The notes: generated by a model from the letters alone, not told the origin. Shown: positions 1 to 7,401, counted from the first letter of the stretch. The stretch is 10,415 nt of DNA from JBBQUP01 sp038212305 (GCA_038212305.1 JBBQUP010000111.1:1-10415), one strand, 5' to 3'. Numbers and translations are program-made.

Positions 1-57
1 CCATCGTTTAAGCCTTCAAAATCTTTTACTGGGAAAGTGAAGAACAACGTTAAGTAA
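1..57 (+). CDS. C-terminal fragment of an HU/IHF-family DNA-binding protein
   Basis: Only the last 18 codons and the TAA stop lie in the window; the gene begins to the left. The visible residues include FKPSKSFTGKVK, which resembles the end of HU-family nucleoid proteins (typically FKPGKxLKxxV followed by a short basic tail). HU dimers bend DNA and compact the nucleoid. The next gene starts 26 bases later on the same strand, so the two are probably co-transcribed. An HU gene beside an RNase E/G gene is an arrangement I recall from other Bacteroidota. The call rests on a short tail, so a different basic DNA-binding protein with a similar end cannot be excluded. Confidence 0.75.
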   Translation, partial: PSFKPSKSFTGKVKNNVK

Positions 58-83
58 TTAATCATTCATTAAAACATTTTGCC

Positions 84-176
84 ATGCCAAGTGGAAAAAA
101 GAGAAAAAGACATAAGATGGCTACGCATAAGCGTAAGAAAAGACTTAGAAAAAATCGTCACAAAAAGAAAAAATAG
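84..176 (+). CDS. AURKAIP1/COX24-domain small ribosomal peptide (bS22/mS38-like)
   Basis: This 30-codon ORF starts at ATG 84 and stops at TAG 174-176. The peptide begins MPSGKKRKRHKMATHKRKKR and is about two-thirds Lys, Arg and His. It matches the Bacteroidota AURKAIP1/COX24-domain peptides I know, whose relatives are mitochondrial small-subunit protein mS38 and mycobacterial bS22. These very basic helical peptides bind rRNA in the small subunit. No cysteine, signal peptide or membrane segment is present. The 26-base gap to the HU gene suggests shared transcription, and a hairpin with a T-rich tail starts 24 bases after the stop. Family membership is well supported by length, composition and the KRKRHKM...HKRKKRLRKNR pattern; its place on this organism's ribosome is inferred. 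Confidence 0.88.
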   Translation: MPSGKKRKRHKMATHKRKKRLRKNRHKKKK

Positions 177-200
177 TTTTTTGACGAAGTAATTTTTTCT

Positions 201-240
201 GAACAAATAGGAAGTTTCGCTTCTTGTTTGTTCTTTGTTG
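201..240 (+). terminator. Intrinsic terminator or attenuator between the ribosomal peptide gene and rng
   Basis: Arms 201-214 (GAACAAATAGGAAG) and 220-233 (CTTCTTGTTTGTTC) pair over 14 bp, including two G-U wobbles, around a 5-base loop TTTCG. The right arm is followed by TTTGTTGTATTT. This has the form of a Rho-independent terminator, although the tail is broken by G. It sits 24 bases after the peptide stop and 43 bases before the rng start, so it either ends the HU/peptide transcript or lets part of it read through into rng. Confidence 0.7.
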
Positions 241-276
241 TATTTAATCGTTCTTTGAAATTAGAAATTTATTTTT

Positions 277-1821
277 GTGAGTGCAGAACTGTTTGTTGAT
301 GTGACTCCTCAAGAAATGACCATAGCGTTATTGGAGGATAAACGTTTAGTTGAGCTTCGCAAAGAACAAAGTAATATTCAATTTCAGGTTGGTGATATTT
401 ATCTTGCTAAGGTAAAAAAAATCATGCCTGGGTTAAATGCTGCTTTTGTGGATGTTGGATATGAGAAAGATGCATTTTTGCATTATCTCGATTTAGGGCC
501 ACAAGTTCGTTCGTTGCAGAAATTCCTCAAAAACGTCTCTTCTAAAAAGGGAGTCGTGCCTTTCAGCAAACTAAAACCGGAAAATGACATTAGTAAAGAA
601 GGTTCTATTAGTGATGTTTTAGTATCTGGACAAGAAATCTTGGTGCAAATAGCCAAGGAACCCATCTCTACCAAAGGTCCTCGTTTAACTTCCGAATTAT
701 CTATTGCAGGCCGAAACTTAGTGTTAATGCCTTTCTCTGATAAAGTTTCGGTAAGTCAAAAAATTGAATCGGCCGAGGAGCGAACAAGGCTGAAAAAGTT
801 ATTGCTCAGCATAAAACCTAAAAATTACGGCATCATAGTACGTACTGTTGCCGAAAATAAACGCGTTGCAGAACTCGATAAAGAACTAAGGATATTAATT
901 AGCCATTGGGAAGATTCAACTGCTCGCATTAAAGATATTAAAGCTCCAGGTTTGGTAGTTGGTGAATTGGGAAGAATAGCTTCATTGCTTAGAGATATTC
1001 TTAATCCATCGTTTAACAGCATCATGGTAAACGATCCTATAGTTTATCGTGAGATTAAAGAGTACGTAGCCTTAATTGCCCCCGAACGCGAGGGTATTGT
1101 TAAGCATTACAAAGGAACGGCTCCCTTGTTTGAACAGTTCAGTATAACCAAACAAATAAAAACTTTGTTTGGACGAACTGCCTCTATTCGAAGTGGTGCC
1201 TATTTAATTATTGAACATACCGAAGCTTTACACGTTATCGACGTGAATAGTGGTAACCGTACCAAATCAGCTTCCGACCAAGAGACAAATGCTCTGGAAG
1301 TGAATATAGCTGCTGCCGAAGAAATTGGCCGGCAATTAAGATTGCGCGATATGGGCGGTATTATTGTAGTGGATTTTATTGATATGCAAAGCAATGACAA
1401 TCGTCAGCTCGTTTATGAACGAATGAAAGATGCCATGGCTAACGATCGAACTAAACACAATATTTTACCACTTACTAAGTTTGGATTAATGCAAATTACT
1501 CGGCAACGAGTGCGCCCCGAACTTAATATTAAAACCGATGAGGTTTGTTCGGCTTGTTCAGGTACAGGTAAAGTTTCACCCTCAATAGGTGTGACTGATG
1601 CCATTGAAAACGACGTCCGGTTGTTTGTTGAAGAGCACAAAAATACGAAATTGACCCTAAAGGTACATCCATTTGTTTATGCTTTTTTAAAGCAGGGATT
1701 TCCGTCTAAGGAATTAAAATGGAAGATGAAATATTCTTTCGGTTTAAAAATTGTACCTTCTGAATCACTCAGTGTTACTGAGTATAGATTGAATGAAATT
1801 GTAAAAGAGACCGGCCTTTAA
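277..1821 (+). CDS. rng: Ribonuclease E/G family endoribonuclease
   Basis: A single-strand-specific endoribonuclease of 514 residues that would mature rRNA and start mRNA decay in the cytoplasm. The length fits RNase G or the catalytic half of RNase E, with no long C-terminal degradosome scaffold. In order: an N-terminal segment ELFVDVTPQEMTIALLED, an S1 RNA-binding domain at about 36-130, the RNase H-like and 5'-sensor regions, then the catalytic core with HVIDVNSGN (Asp322) and VVDFIDM (Asp366/Asp369), matching the Mg-binding aspartates of E. coli RNase E. CSAC at 424-427 is the Zn-link. The start is GTG 277: an in-frame TAG at 262-264 excludes any earlier start, and the residues just after it already match the family N-terminus. 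The gene follows a hairpin and ends inside its own terminator. Confidence 0.95.
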   Translation: MSAELFVDVTPQEMTIALLEDKRLVELRKEQSNIQFQVGDIYLAKVKKIMPGLNAAFVDVGYEKDAFLHYLDLGPQVRSLQKFLKNVSSKKGVVPFSKLKPENDISKEGSISDVLVSGQEILVQIAKEPISTKGPRLTSELSIAGRNLVLMPFSDKVSVSQKIESAEERTRLKKLLLSIKPKNYGIIVRTVAENKRVAELDKELRILISHWEDSTARIKDIKAPGLVVGELGRIASLLRDILNPSFNSIMVNDPIVYREIKEYVALIAPEREGIVKHYKGTAPLFEQFSITKQIKTLFGRTASIRSGAYLIIEHTEALHVIDVNSGNRTKSASDQETNALEVNIAAAEEIGRQLRLRDMGGIIVVDFIDMQSNDNRQLVYERMKDAMANDRTKHNILPLTKFGLMQITRQRVRPELNIKTDEVCSACSGTGKVSPSIGVTDAIENDVRLFVEEHKNTKLTLKVHPFVYAFLKQGFPSKELKWKMKYSFGLKIVPSESLSVTEYRLNEIVKETGL

Positions 1822-1835
1822 AGCCGGTTTTTTTT
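1810..1835 (+). terminator. Rho-independent terminator of rng, overlapping its stop codon
   Basis: Arms ACCGGC (1810-1815) and GCCGGT (1823-1828) pair over 6 bp around a 7-base loop CTTTAAA (1816-1822). Eight T residues follow, counting the last base of the stem (1828-1835). The rng TAA stop (1819-1821) lies in the loop and the left arm lies in the last codons of rng. This is a textbook intrinsic terminator. Confidence 0.9.
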
Positions 1836-1952
1836 GTTTAAGCAAATCTCAGATTAATAGAATTCTCACTTTTCTTCGTTCAGTTATTGGTTTAATTGCA
1901 AAATTATATCATGTGAGTAATTCGCATTAGTATTTTGTTGGTTCATACTTTA

Positions 1953-1984
1953 TTTGGCTGGGTATAAATACGCTACTAAATTTA
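1953..1984 (+). promoter_or_regulatory. Candidate distal promoter for dsbD
   Basis: TTTG at 1953-1956 is followed after 20 bases by TAAATTTA at 1977-1984. This resembles the Bacteroidota sigma-ABfr pattern (TTTG, about 19-20 bases, TAnnTTTG), with one mismatch in the last base of the -7 box. It would leave a long leader of about 180 bases before dsbD. In such AT-rich DNA chance matches are common. Confidence 0.3.
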
Positions 1985-2014
1985 TACATATACATATATA
2001 AATAATTAAATTTA

Positions 2015-2046
2015 TTTATTTTTTTCCTAAAATGATGTTATATTTG
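2015..2046 (+). promoter_or_regulatory. Candidate promoter upstream of dsbD
   Basis: TATATTTG at 2039-2046 exactly fits the Bacteroidota -7 consensus TAnnTTTG. Twenty bases upstream, TTTA at 2015-2018 is one mismatch from the -33 box TTTG. Transcription would begin near 2053, giving a leader of about 120 bases before the dsbD ATG and about 20 bases before the short ORF at 2073. Confidence 0.45.
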
Positions 2047-2072
2047 TTTCAGGCTGATTTAATTTTTGAAAT

Positions 2073-2162
2073 ATGTCAGGTAATGAGTTTTTTGTATCTA
2101 ATTCTGATAGTGAAAAATTAATAGAGATAACTCATGTTGTATCGTTTAGTAGGATTAATTGA
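2073..2162 (+). CDS. Possible 29-aa leader ORF upstream of dsbD
   Basis: An ATG at 2073 opens a 29-codon frame ending at TGA 2160-2162, only 12 bases before the dsbD start. The peptide begins MSGNEFFVSNSDSEKLIEIT and ends VVSFSRIN. It is mixed in composition, with no signal peptide, no membrane segment and no cysteine that would suggest a link to redox. It lies just downstream of the best promoter candidate, so a transcript starting there would carry it first. I recognise no family. It could be a translated leader peptide, the remnant of a longer gene, or a chance frame: a run of 29 codons is not rare even in AT-rich DNA. Confidence 0.25.
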   Translation: MSGNEFFVSNSDSEKLIEITHVVSFSRIN

Positions 2163-2174
2163 TATATTAAGATT

Positions 2175-4208
2175 ATGAAACAAGGTTTGGTATTTTTGTT
2201 TGTAATGGTTTCAGGGTTGTTGATGTCGCAAATACAGCAACCAGTTAAATGGAGTTTTTCGTATAACCGCATTGATAACAATAAAATAGAAGTTGTTGCC
2301 AACGCCAAAATTGATAAAGGTTGGCATGTTTATTCTGCTTATCTGGCAGCTGATGGCCCCATTCCAACCTCTTTAGTTCTAAAGGACTCATCAACATTTA
2401 AGTTGAGTGGGGGTGTAATTGAAACACCTTTACCCGAAAAGCATTTCGACAATTCTTTTGGGGTTGAATTAGCCTTTTTTAAAAATAATGCAAAAATATC
2501 GCAGGTTATCGAATTAAGTTCTAACTCATCATTTAAGCTTAATGGGCATGTGGAATTCATGGTGTGTAACGATGAGCAGTGCCTTCCTCCAGATATTATT
2601 AAGTTTACGCTTGATATAATTCCTGAGGTTTCAAAAGCAATAGATACCAAGGAAGAAACTATCATTGAAATCGCTAGACCTATAGTTATTCCAACTAATA
2701 CTAACTTATCTGATTCAATTCAAACGAGCTTAGAACCATCAGCTCAAAGCAATTCGGAACAGCCTAAAAGTTATATGGCTATATTTTTGTTAGCTTTTTT
2801 AGGTGGTTTAGCTGCATTGTTAACTCCCTGTGTTTTTCCAATGATTCCAATGACTGTTAGCTTTTTTACCAAGCAAAGTAAAAGTAAAGCAGATGGAATT
2901 AAGAATGCTGCGGTATTTGGATTATCCATTATTGGCATATATGTTTTACTTGGCACTGTGGTTACTGCCATTTTTGGTGCTGATTCATTAAATGCATTGT
3001 CAACAAATCCATGGTTTAATCTCTTTTTTGCTATCTTACTTATTGTATTTGCCATATCCTTTTTTGGCGCATTCGAAATTGTTTTGCCAAGTACTTGGGT
3101 AAATGCAGCAGATAAAAAAGTTGATAAAGGTGGTTTAATTGGTATCTTCTTTATGGCTTTTACCTTGGTTTTGGTTTCATTTTCGTGCACAGGACCAATT
3201 GTGGGATCTTTAATTGTGCAAGCGGCTCGCGAAGGTGGTTCGGCACCTGTAATTGGGATGCTTGGGTTTTCGTTAGGTATTGCTATTCCTTTTACCTTTT
3301 TTGCTGCGTTTCCAGGTTACTTGAACTCACTACCCAAATCGGGTGGTTGGTTGAATTCGGTTAAGGTAGTTTTGGGATTTTTAGAGTTGGCTTTTGCCTT
3401 TAAGTTTTTATCTATTGCCGATATGGTTTTGGATTTACATCTTCTCGAACGCGAAGTTTTTATAGCAATATGGATTGTGGTTTTTGCCGCATTAGGGTTT
3501 TATTTATTGGGCAAAATAAGACTTCCTCATGATTCACCAATGGAATATATTCCTGTTTCAAGGTTTATGTTAGCATTAACCGTTTTTGGTTTTACAGTTT
3601 ATATGATACCCGGCTTATGGGGAGCTCCTGTTAATTTAATTAGTGGTTTTCCACCTCCTAAAGAGTATGCCGAATCGCCATGGGGTGTTGGCAATGATGG
3701 GCCAGAAGTAAACCTTCTGAATGTCTCTGGATTAAGTTCTGGATTGCCCGATCATATGCATTATGGCCCTCAAGGTATTCCTGCATTTGACGACTTCGAA
3801 AATGCATTAGCTTATGCAAAGAAAGTAAATAAGCCTTTATTGCTTGATTTTACGGGTAAAGGTTGTGTGAATTGCAGGAAAATGGAAGATAAGGTTTGGT
3901 CCGATAATGAGATTAAGCAAATACTTACGAATGATTATGTATTAGTTTCGCTTTATGTCGATTTGCGGATTGATTTACCTAAGGACAAACAATATGTTTC
4001 AAAATCAACGGGCAAAGAGATTGTTACAATAGGAAATAAATGGAGTGATTTTCAAATAGAACGATTCAATAGAAATAGTCAGCCTCATTATGTCATCTTG
4101 GATTATGATGAGAATGAATTACTGGAATCAAAATCATACGATCCCGATATAAATAGTTATAAAATTTGGTTGAAAAAGGGTTTAGAGCTTTTTAAACATA
4201 AAATTTAG
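2175..4208 (+). CDS. dsbD: Thiol:disulfide interchange protein DsbD
   Basis: An inner-membrane electron conduit that takes reducing equivalents from cytoplasmic thioredoxin to periplasmic thiol partners (disulfide isomerases, cytochrome c maturation). At 677 residues it is a complete three-part DsbD. A signal peptide spans about 1-19. The periplasmic N-domain (about 22-150) carries the pair Cys131/Cys136 in VCNDEQCLPP. A low-complexity Ser/Thr/Pro linker (150-198) leads to a membrane core (about 200-484, roughly eight helices) with Cys219 in LTPCVFPMIP and Cys338 in SFSCTGP. The C-terminal thioredoxin-like domain (about 535-677) has GKGCVNCRK (Cys564/Cys567) and a likely cis-Pro at 637 in NSQPHY. 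All six redox cysteines are present. The ATG at 2175 places the signal peptide correctly. It seems monocistronic: a terminator lies upstream and a 480-bp gap downstream. Confidence 0.95.
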   Translation: MKQGLVFLFVMVSGLLMSQIQQPVKWSFSYNRIDNNKIEVVANAKIDKGWHVYSAYLAADGPIPTSLVLKDSSTFKLSGGVIETPLPEKHFDNSFGVELAFFKNNAKISQVIELSSNSSFKLNGHVEFMVCNDEQCLPPDIIKFTLDIIPEVSKAIDTKEETIIEIARPIVIPTNTNLSDSIQTSLEPSAQSNSEQPKSYMAIFLLAFLGGLAALLTPCVFPMIPMTVSFFTKQSKSKADGIKNAAVFGLSIIGIYVLLGTVVTAIFGADSLNALSTNPWFNLFFAILLIVFAISFFGAFEIVLPSTWVNAADKKVDKGGLIGIFFMAFTLVLVSFSCTGPIVGSLIVQAAREGGSAPVIGMLGFSLGIAIPFTFFAAFPGYLNSLPKSGGWLNSVKVVLGFLELAFAFKFLSIADMVLDLHLLEREVFIAIWIVVFAALGFYLLGKIRLPHDSPMEYIPVSRFMLALTVFGFTVYMIPGLWGAPVNLISGFPPPKEYAESPWGVGNDGPEVNLLNVSGLSSGLPDHMHYGPQGIPAFDDFENALAYAKKVNKPLLLDFTGKGCVNCRKMEDKVWSDNEIKQILTNDYVLVSLYVDLRIDLPKDKQYVSKSTGKEIVTIGNKWSDFQIERFNRNSQPHYVILDYDENELLESKSYDPDINSYKIWLKKGLELFKHKI

Positions 4209-4241
4209 GTTTTTATATTGTTGCTTGCTAATTATTCGTAA

Positions 4242-4263
4242 TATTCTGTAAATTAGCAGAATA
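4242..4263 (+). terminator. Weak hairpin after dsbD
   Basis: TATTCTG (4242-4248) and CAGAATA (4257-4263) form a perfect 7-bp stem around an 8-base loop, starting 34 bases after the dsbD stop. The only T-run nearby begins about 15 bases later (TTGTTTTTAA), so it is a poor intrinsic terminator. It may instead protect the 3' end of the transcript. Confidence 0.35.
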
Positions 4264-4520
4264 CGTATGATCGCATTGTTTTTAATAGAGATAAATGCGT
4301 AGTATAAAAACAATTTTCATTATATATATTTTGTAAAGTCATTTATGTCGCATTTTGGACTTTAATGCTATTTATTTCATGTATTATAATCCACTGTTCG
4401 TCCAATAAAAGGTTTCTTTAGTGGAAAAAAGATAACTTATAGGACAGACGTTATTGATATAGAGTAATTTTATTTTTCAATTAAGGTTTACCAATCGAAA
4501 TTATAGGGTAGTAATAACCA

Positions 4521-4537
4521 TTCTAGCAATTGGTTTC
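4521..4537 (+). repeat. Direct repeat copy 1 upstream of the OmpA pair
   Basis: TTCTAGCAATTGGTTTC. It recurs at 4645-4662 as TTCTAGCAAATTGGTTTC, differing by one inserted A. This copy is also flanked by AACCA (4516-4520), which forms a 5-bp inverted repeat with the internal TGGTT (4531-4535). The second copy lacks that dyad. Confidence 0.5.
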
Positions 4538-4644
4538 TAATTGATTTTAGGGCTGGGAGAATCTATTACTTGGCTGTAATGTTTTTAATATCAGAATGTT
4601 GCAAACTCGTTAGAATAGTTTAGTGTTTCAGTAATCAGTAAATT

Positions 4645-4662
4645 TTCTAGCAAATTGGTTTC
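4645..4662 (+). repeat. Direct repeat copy 2 upstream of the OmpA pair
   Basis: TTCTAGCAAATTGGTTTC, 124 bases after copy 1 and ending 26 bases before the first OmpA start codon. That position would suit a regulator site or part of the mRNA leader. Confidence 0.5.
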
Positions 4663-4688
4663 AGTATTGAAAAACAAATTATAGTTAT

Positions 4689-6038
4689 ATGAATAACATT
4701 TACAGGGTTTGGTTAATCGTTGCATTGTACGTTTTAACAGCATTACCTACGTTGGCACAAATTGATTTTGGTAGTCTTGAAGAAGAACAGATATATCGAA
4801 AAGGAAACAAGTACAATACTTGGTCGATTACCATAGGTGGTGGTGCAATAGTTTATTACACAGATGTAATTGATTATACTTTTCTTCCTACTCACGATTT
4901 TAAACTGACCCCTACATTAATGGTAAGCAAGCAGTTTAATAGGCCTTGGGCTATTGATGCACAAGTTTTTTATGCTAATATGTATGGCGAAAAAAATGAT
5001 CGTTATTTCAAAGGCGATTTAATTGATGCCACACTTAATTTAACCTGCAACATTAATCAATTAGCCATTTTTGGGCCTATCAACGACAAATGGAACATCT
5101 ATGCTAAATTAGGATTTGGGTTAGTGGCTTTTCGCAGCACACAGCGCACTTTAATTCAACAAACTGGTTTTAATGGAAATATAATTCAACCCAATGATCC
5201 TATGCAAGTAGGTGATGTTTATCCTTACATCGATGGATATCCATCGCCATATGGCTGGAAGCAGAACGATTTTTTAGCAGAGGGTTACTCGCGCATCGAT
5301 CCATCAATAAAAGAAAAACGTAAAACAGAAATTGTTGTTCCTTTTGGGCTTGGCGTTAAATATCGGATGAGTAAAACTTTTGATGTGGGCTTTGAATTAA
5401 TGCTTCGAACTGTTAATCAGGATAATCTAGATGTTAACATGAGTGGTGCTGATAACGACTCGTACGCAACGTCTACTTTTGGTTTGACATACAAATTTGG
5501 CAAAAAAGATAAGCGACATGCCTCTTGGACTTATAAGGACATTAATTTCTCATTCAAGCGTCAACGCGAAAATGATCCATTGGCTCAGAAACTCGATAGT
5601 TTAAAACAAACGTTGGAGTATTTGGCTGCAAATGATACAGTTGTCGCTGATACAACAGTTATAAACAATGTTATTATTGAACATCTCGAAGATATTAATG
5701 CATCCGTATTTTTTGAGTTTGATAAATCAATTGTAACATCTGCCTCTCAAAAAACAATTTCTAGAATTGCACGGGCATTGAGAAAAAATCCGGAAGCAAA
5801 AATATTGGTAGTTGGATATTGCGACGAACGTGGCGCTGATGATTACAATGTGAAATTAAGTATCCGTCGATGCAATAGTGTGAAGGACGTTTTGGTTAAA
5901 GATTTTGCGATAGAAGCTGATCGTATTCAAACGGATCCAAAAGGTGAATCAGAATTGTTATCTGATACTAAGAATTTAAAGCCAAGGGGGTTGCATTTAG
6001 TGAATCGTCGGGTTGATATATTCATGATAAAGGAATAA
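4689..6038 (+). CDS. OmpA-family outer-membrane protein with peptidoglycan-binding domain (copy 1)
   Basis: A 449-residue exported protein. The signal peptide is about 1-23, cut after TLA before QIDFG. Residues about 40-275 alternate polar and hydrophobic residues in a beta-barrel-like pattern (WSITIGGGAIVYYTD, FGLTYKFG). A linker (280-335) with a short possible coiled coil follows. The C-terminal OmpA-like domain (about 336-449) contains GYCDERGADDYNVKLSIRR. Asp379 and Arg394 keep the 15-residue spacing of the Asp/Arg pair that binds diaminopimelate in Acinetobacter OmpA, so peptidoglycan binding is likely. It is expected in the outer membrane as an anchor to the cell wall. A paralogue starts four bases after its stop, which indicates an operon. 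The barrel's specific role is unknown. Confidence 0.9.
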   Translation: MNNIYRVWLIVALYVLTALPTLAQIDFGSLEEEQIYRKGNKYNTWSITIGGGAIVYYTDVIDYTFLPTHDFKLTPTLMVSKQFNRPWAIDAQVFYANMYGEKNDRYFKGDLIDATLNLTCNINQLAIFGPINDKWNIYAKLGFGLVAFRSTQRTLIQQTGFNGNIIQPNDPMQVGDVYPYIDGYPSPYGWKQNDFLAEGYSRIDPSIKEKRKTEIVVPFGLGVKYRMSKTFDVGFELMLRTVNQDNLDVNMSGADNDSYATSTFGLTYKFGKKDKRHASWTYKDINFSFKRQRENDPLAQKLDSLKQTLEYLAANDTVVADTTVINNVIIEHLEDINASVFFEFDKSIVTSASQKTISRIARALRKNPEAKILVVGYCDERGADDYNVKLSIRRCNSVKDVLVKDFAIEADRIQTDPKGESELLSDTKNLKPRGLHLVNRRVDIFMIKE

Positions 6039-6042
6039 TAGA

Positions 6043-7362
6043 ATGATTGTAAATTATATAACGAAATATAGGTTGGCTTTGGCTTTACTTTATTTTGTTC
6101 CCTTAATAAGTTATGGACAGTTTTCAACCGATGAGCGACTCATTGATGAAAACATGCGTTACTCAAAGGAAAAGGAGTTTAATAATTGGGCAATTTCAAT
6201 TGGGTTTGGCCCAATGATTTCTTATACCGATTTAACCCATTATGTTCTTTTCCCCGATAAGAATTGGAAATTTGCACCTAATATTATTGTGAGTAGGCAA
6301 TTTGGACCTGTATTTGCTGTTGATGCTCAAATGCTGAAGGGCGATTTATATGGTTCAAAAGGGGATTTTTATTTTAGAGGCGATTCGTATGATTATTCCT
6401 TTTCTGGAGTAATGTTCTTAAATCAGTTGTTGGCATTTCCTGGTCCTATTAACGACCGATGGGACTACTATGTTAAAATTGGTGCTGGAGTTACTGCTTT
6501 TCGTTCGAAAATGTACCATGAGGCAACAGATAAAGTTGTTCTAGTGAGTGATTTAATGGAAGGTGGTTCCGAAGCACACATTTCAGAGCTTCGCAACATG
6601 GTATTAGGATATGATTTGTTTGATCCTTCGGTGAAAAAAGCTCGTCAGCACGAGGTGTTTGTGCCAATTGGCTTAGGAATGCTATACCGGGTGAATAATC
6701 GAATTGACTTAGGTCTGGTATCGACTTTCAGATACATGATTGAAGATAATTTGGATAATATACTCAGCGGAAGTCTAAATGATAGGTACTGGTATACATC
6801 GTTTAATTTAGCTTTTAAAATTGGCAAAAGCAATACGCGGCATACACGTTGGACTTACCGTAATTACGGCTTTAATATATTTGGTGCTCCTAAAAAAGAT
6901 CCTTTATTAGATGAAGTTATTCAACTTGAGGAGCAGGTGAAGCAATATGCTGATGCCAGACCGATTAAGCACGATACTGTATTTATTATTAATACTTTAA
7001 TTAAAAAGTATGGCCCGGATAATACCACACCGGTATTTTTTGATGAAGGAAAATCGATTTTGGACACGCAAGCAAAAATTGATTTGGCAGAAGTTGCCGT
7101 ATTGTTGATTAAAAACCCAGCATGGAAAATTCATTGCGTTGGAAATGCCGACGAAAAAGGTACCGCTGCTCAAAATCTTGAATTAAGTAGGATTCGTGCT
7201 GAGGCATGCATGCGATATTTAATTGCTGATTTGGGTATTTCTGCATCGCGAATTACTATAGAACAGCGCGGTGATAGCGATTTGATTTCACCTACAAATG
7301 AATTATCGCCAAGAGGCATTAAAATGGTTAATCGCCGGGTGGATGTTATTTTAAATCGATAA
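6043..7362 (+). CDS. OmpA-family outer-membrane protein with peptidoglycan-binding domain (copy 2)
   Basis: A 439-residue paralogue of the preceding gene. The signal peptide is about 1-25, cut before QFSTDE. The two proteins align co-linearly through the barrel: NNWAISIGFGP against NTWSITIGGGA, FPGPINDRW against IFGPINDKW, and RHTRWTYRNYGF against RHASWTYKDINF. They diverge most in the loop around 155-200. The OmpA-like domain (about 328-439) has GNADEKGTAAQNLELSRIR; Asp370 and Arg385 keep the peptidoglycan-binding pair. The 4-base gap to copy 1 implies shared transcription and perhaps translational coupling. The pair most likely arose by tandem duplication and has since diverged strongly. 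The proteins may form a hetero-oligomer or bind different partners, but nothing in the sequence settles this. Confidence 0.9.
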   Translation: MIVNYITKYRLALALLYFVPLISYGQFSTDERLIDENMRYSKEKEFNNWAISIGFGPMISYTDLTHYVLFPDKNWKFAPNIIVSRQFGPVFAVDAQMLKGDLYGSKGDFYFRGDSYDYSFSGVMFLNQLLAFPGPINDRWDYYVKIGAGVTAFRSKMYHEATDKVVLVSDLMEGGSEAHISELRNMVLGYDLFDPSVKKARQHEVFVPIGLGMLYRVNNRIDLGLVSTFRYMIEDNLDNILSGSLNDRYWYTSFNLAFKIGKSNTRHTRWTYRNYGFNIFGAPKKDPLLDEVIQLEEQVKQYADARPIKHDTVFIINTLIKKYGPDNTTPVFFDEGKSILDTQAKIDLAEVAVLLIKNPAWKIHCVGNADEKGTAAQNLELSRIRAEACMRYLIADLGISASRITIEQRGDSDLISPTNELSPRGIKMVNRRVDVILNR

Positions 7363-7401
7363 TTAGTCTTTGCAAGAAAATTTAAGCAGTTTTATTATCT
7401 A

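Larger units (their letters stand above)
1836..2174. other. AT-rich intergenic leader of dsbD
   Basis: About 340 bases without a recognisable conserved gene. The left half has no evident structure. A run of alternating A/T, including repeated TATACA units, spans about 1983-2003 and is followed by a T-rich stretch to 2025. Two candidate promoters and one 29-codon ORF in the right half are listed separately. No tRNA-like structure or strong hairpin was seen. Confidence 0.6.
4209..4688. other. 480-bp intergenic region between dsbD and the OmpA pair
   Basis: No ORF of convincing length or family is visible on either strand, and no tRNA-like fold. It holds a hairpin close to the dsbD stop and an imperfect direct repeat in its right third, both listed separately. 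No exact TAnnTTTG box was found near the downstream start; TAGTTTAG and TAAATTTT come within one base. The length is large next to the other gaps here, so it probably holds regulatory sequence or an unrecognised small RNA. Confidence 0.5.

Noticed and set aside
270..277. TATTTTTG, an exact match to the Bacteroidota -7 consensus
   Set aside because: It overlaps the GTG start of rng, so a transcript from it would begin inside the gene; no TTTG lies at the right distance upstream.
1983..2025. TATACA-like A/T repeat and T-run
   Set aside because: Short and imperfect; ordinary low-complexity AT-rich promoter DNA rather than a structured repeat array.
2771..3190. 139-codon open frame on the minus strand
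   Set aside because: It lies wholly antisense to the DsbD membrane core, whose cysteine motifs are intact. Hydrophobic codons read backwards often leave long open frames.
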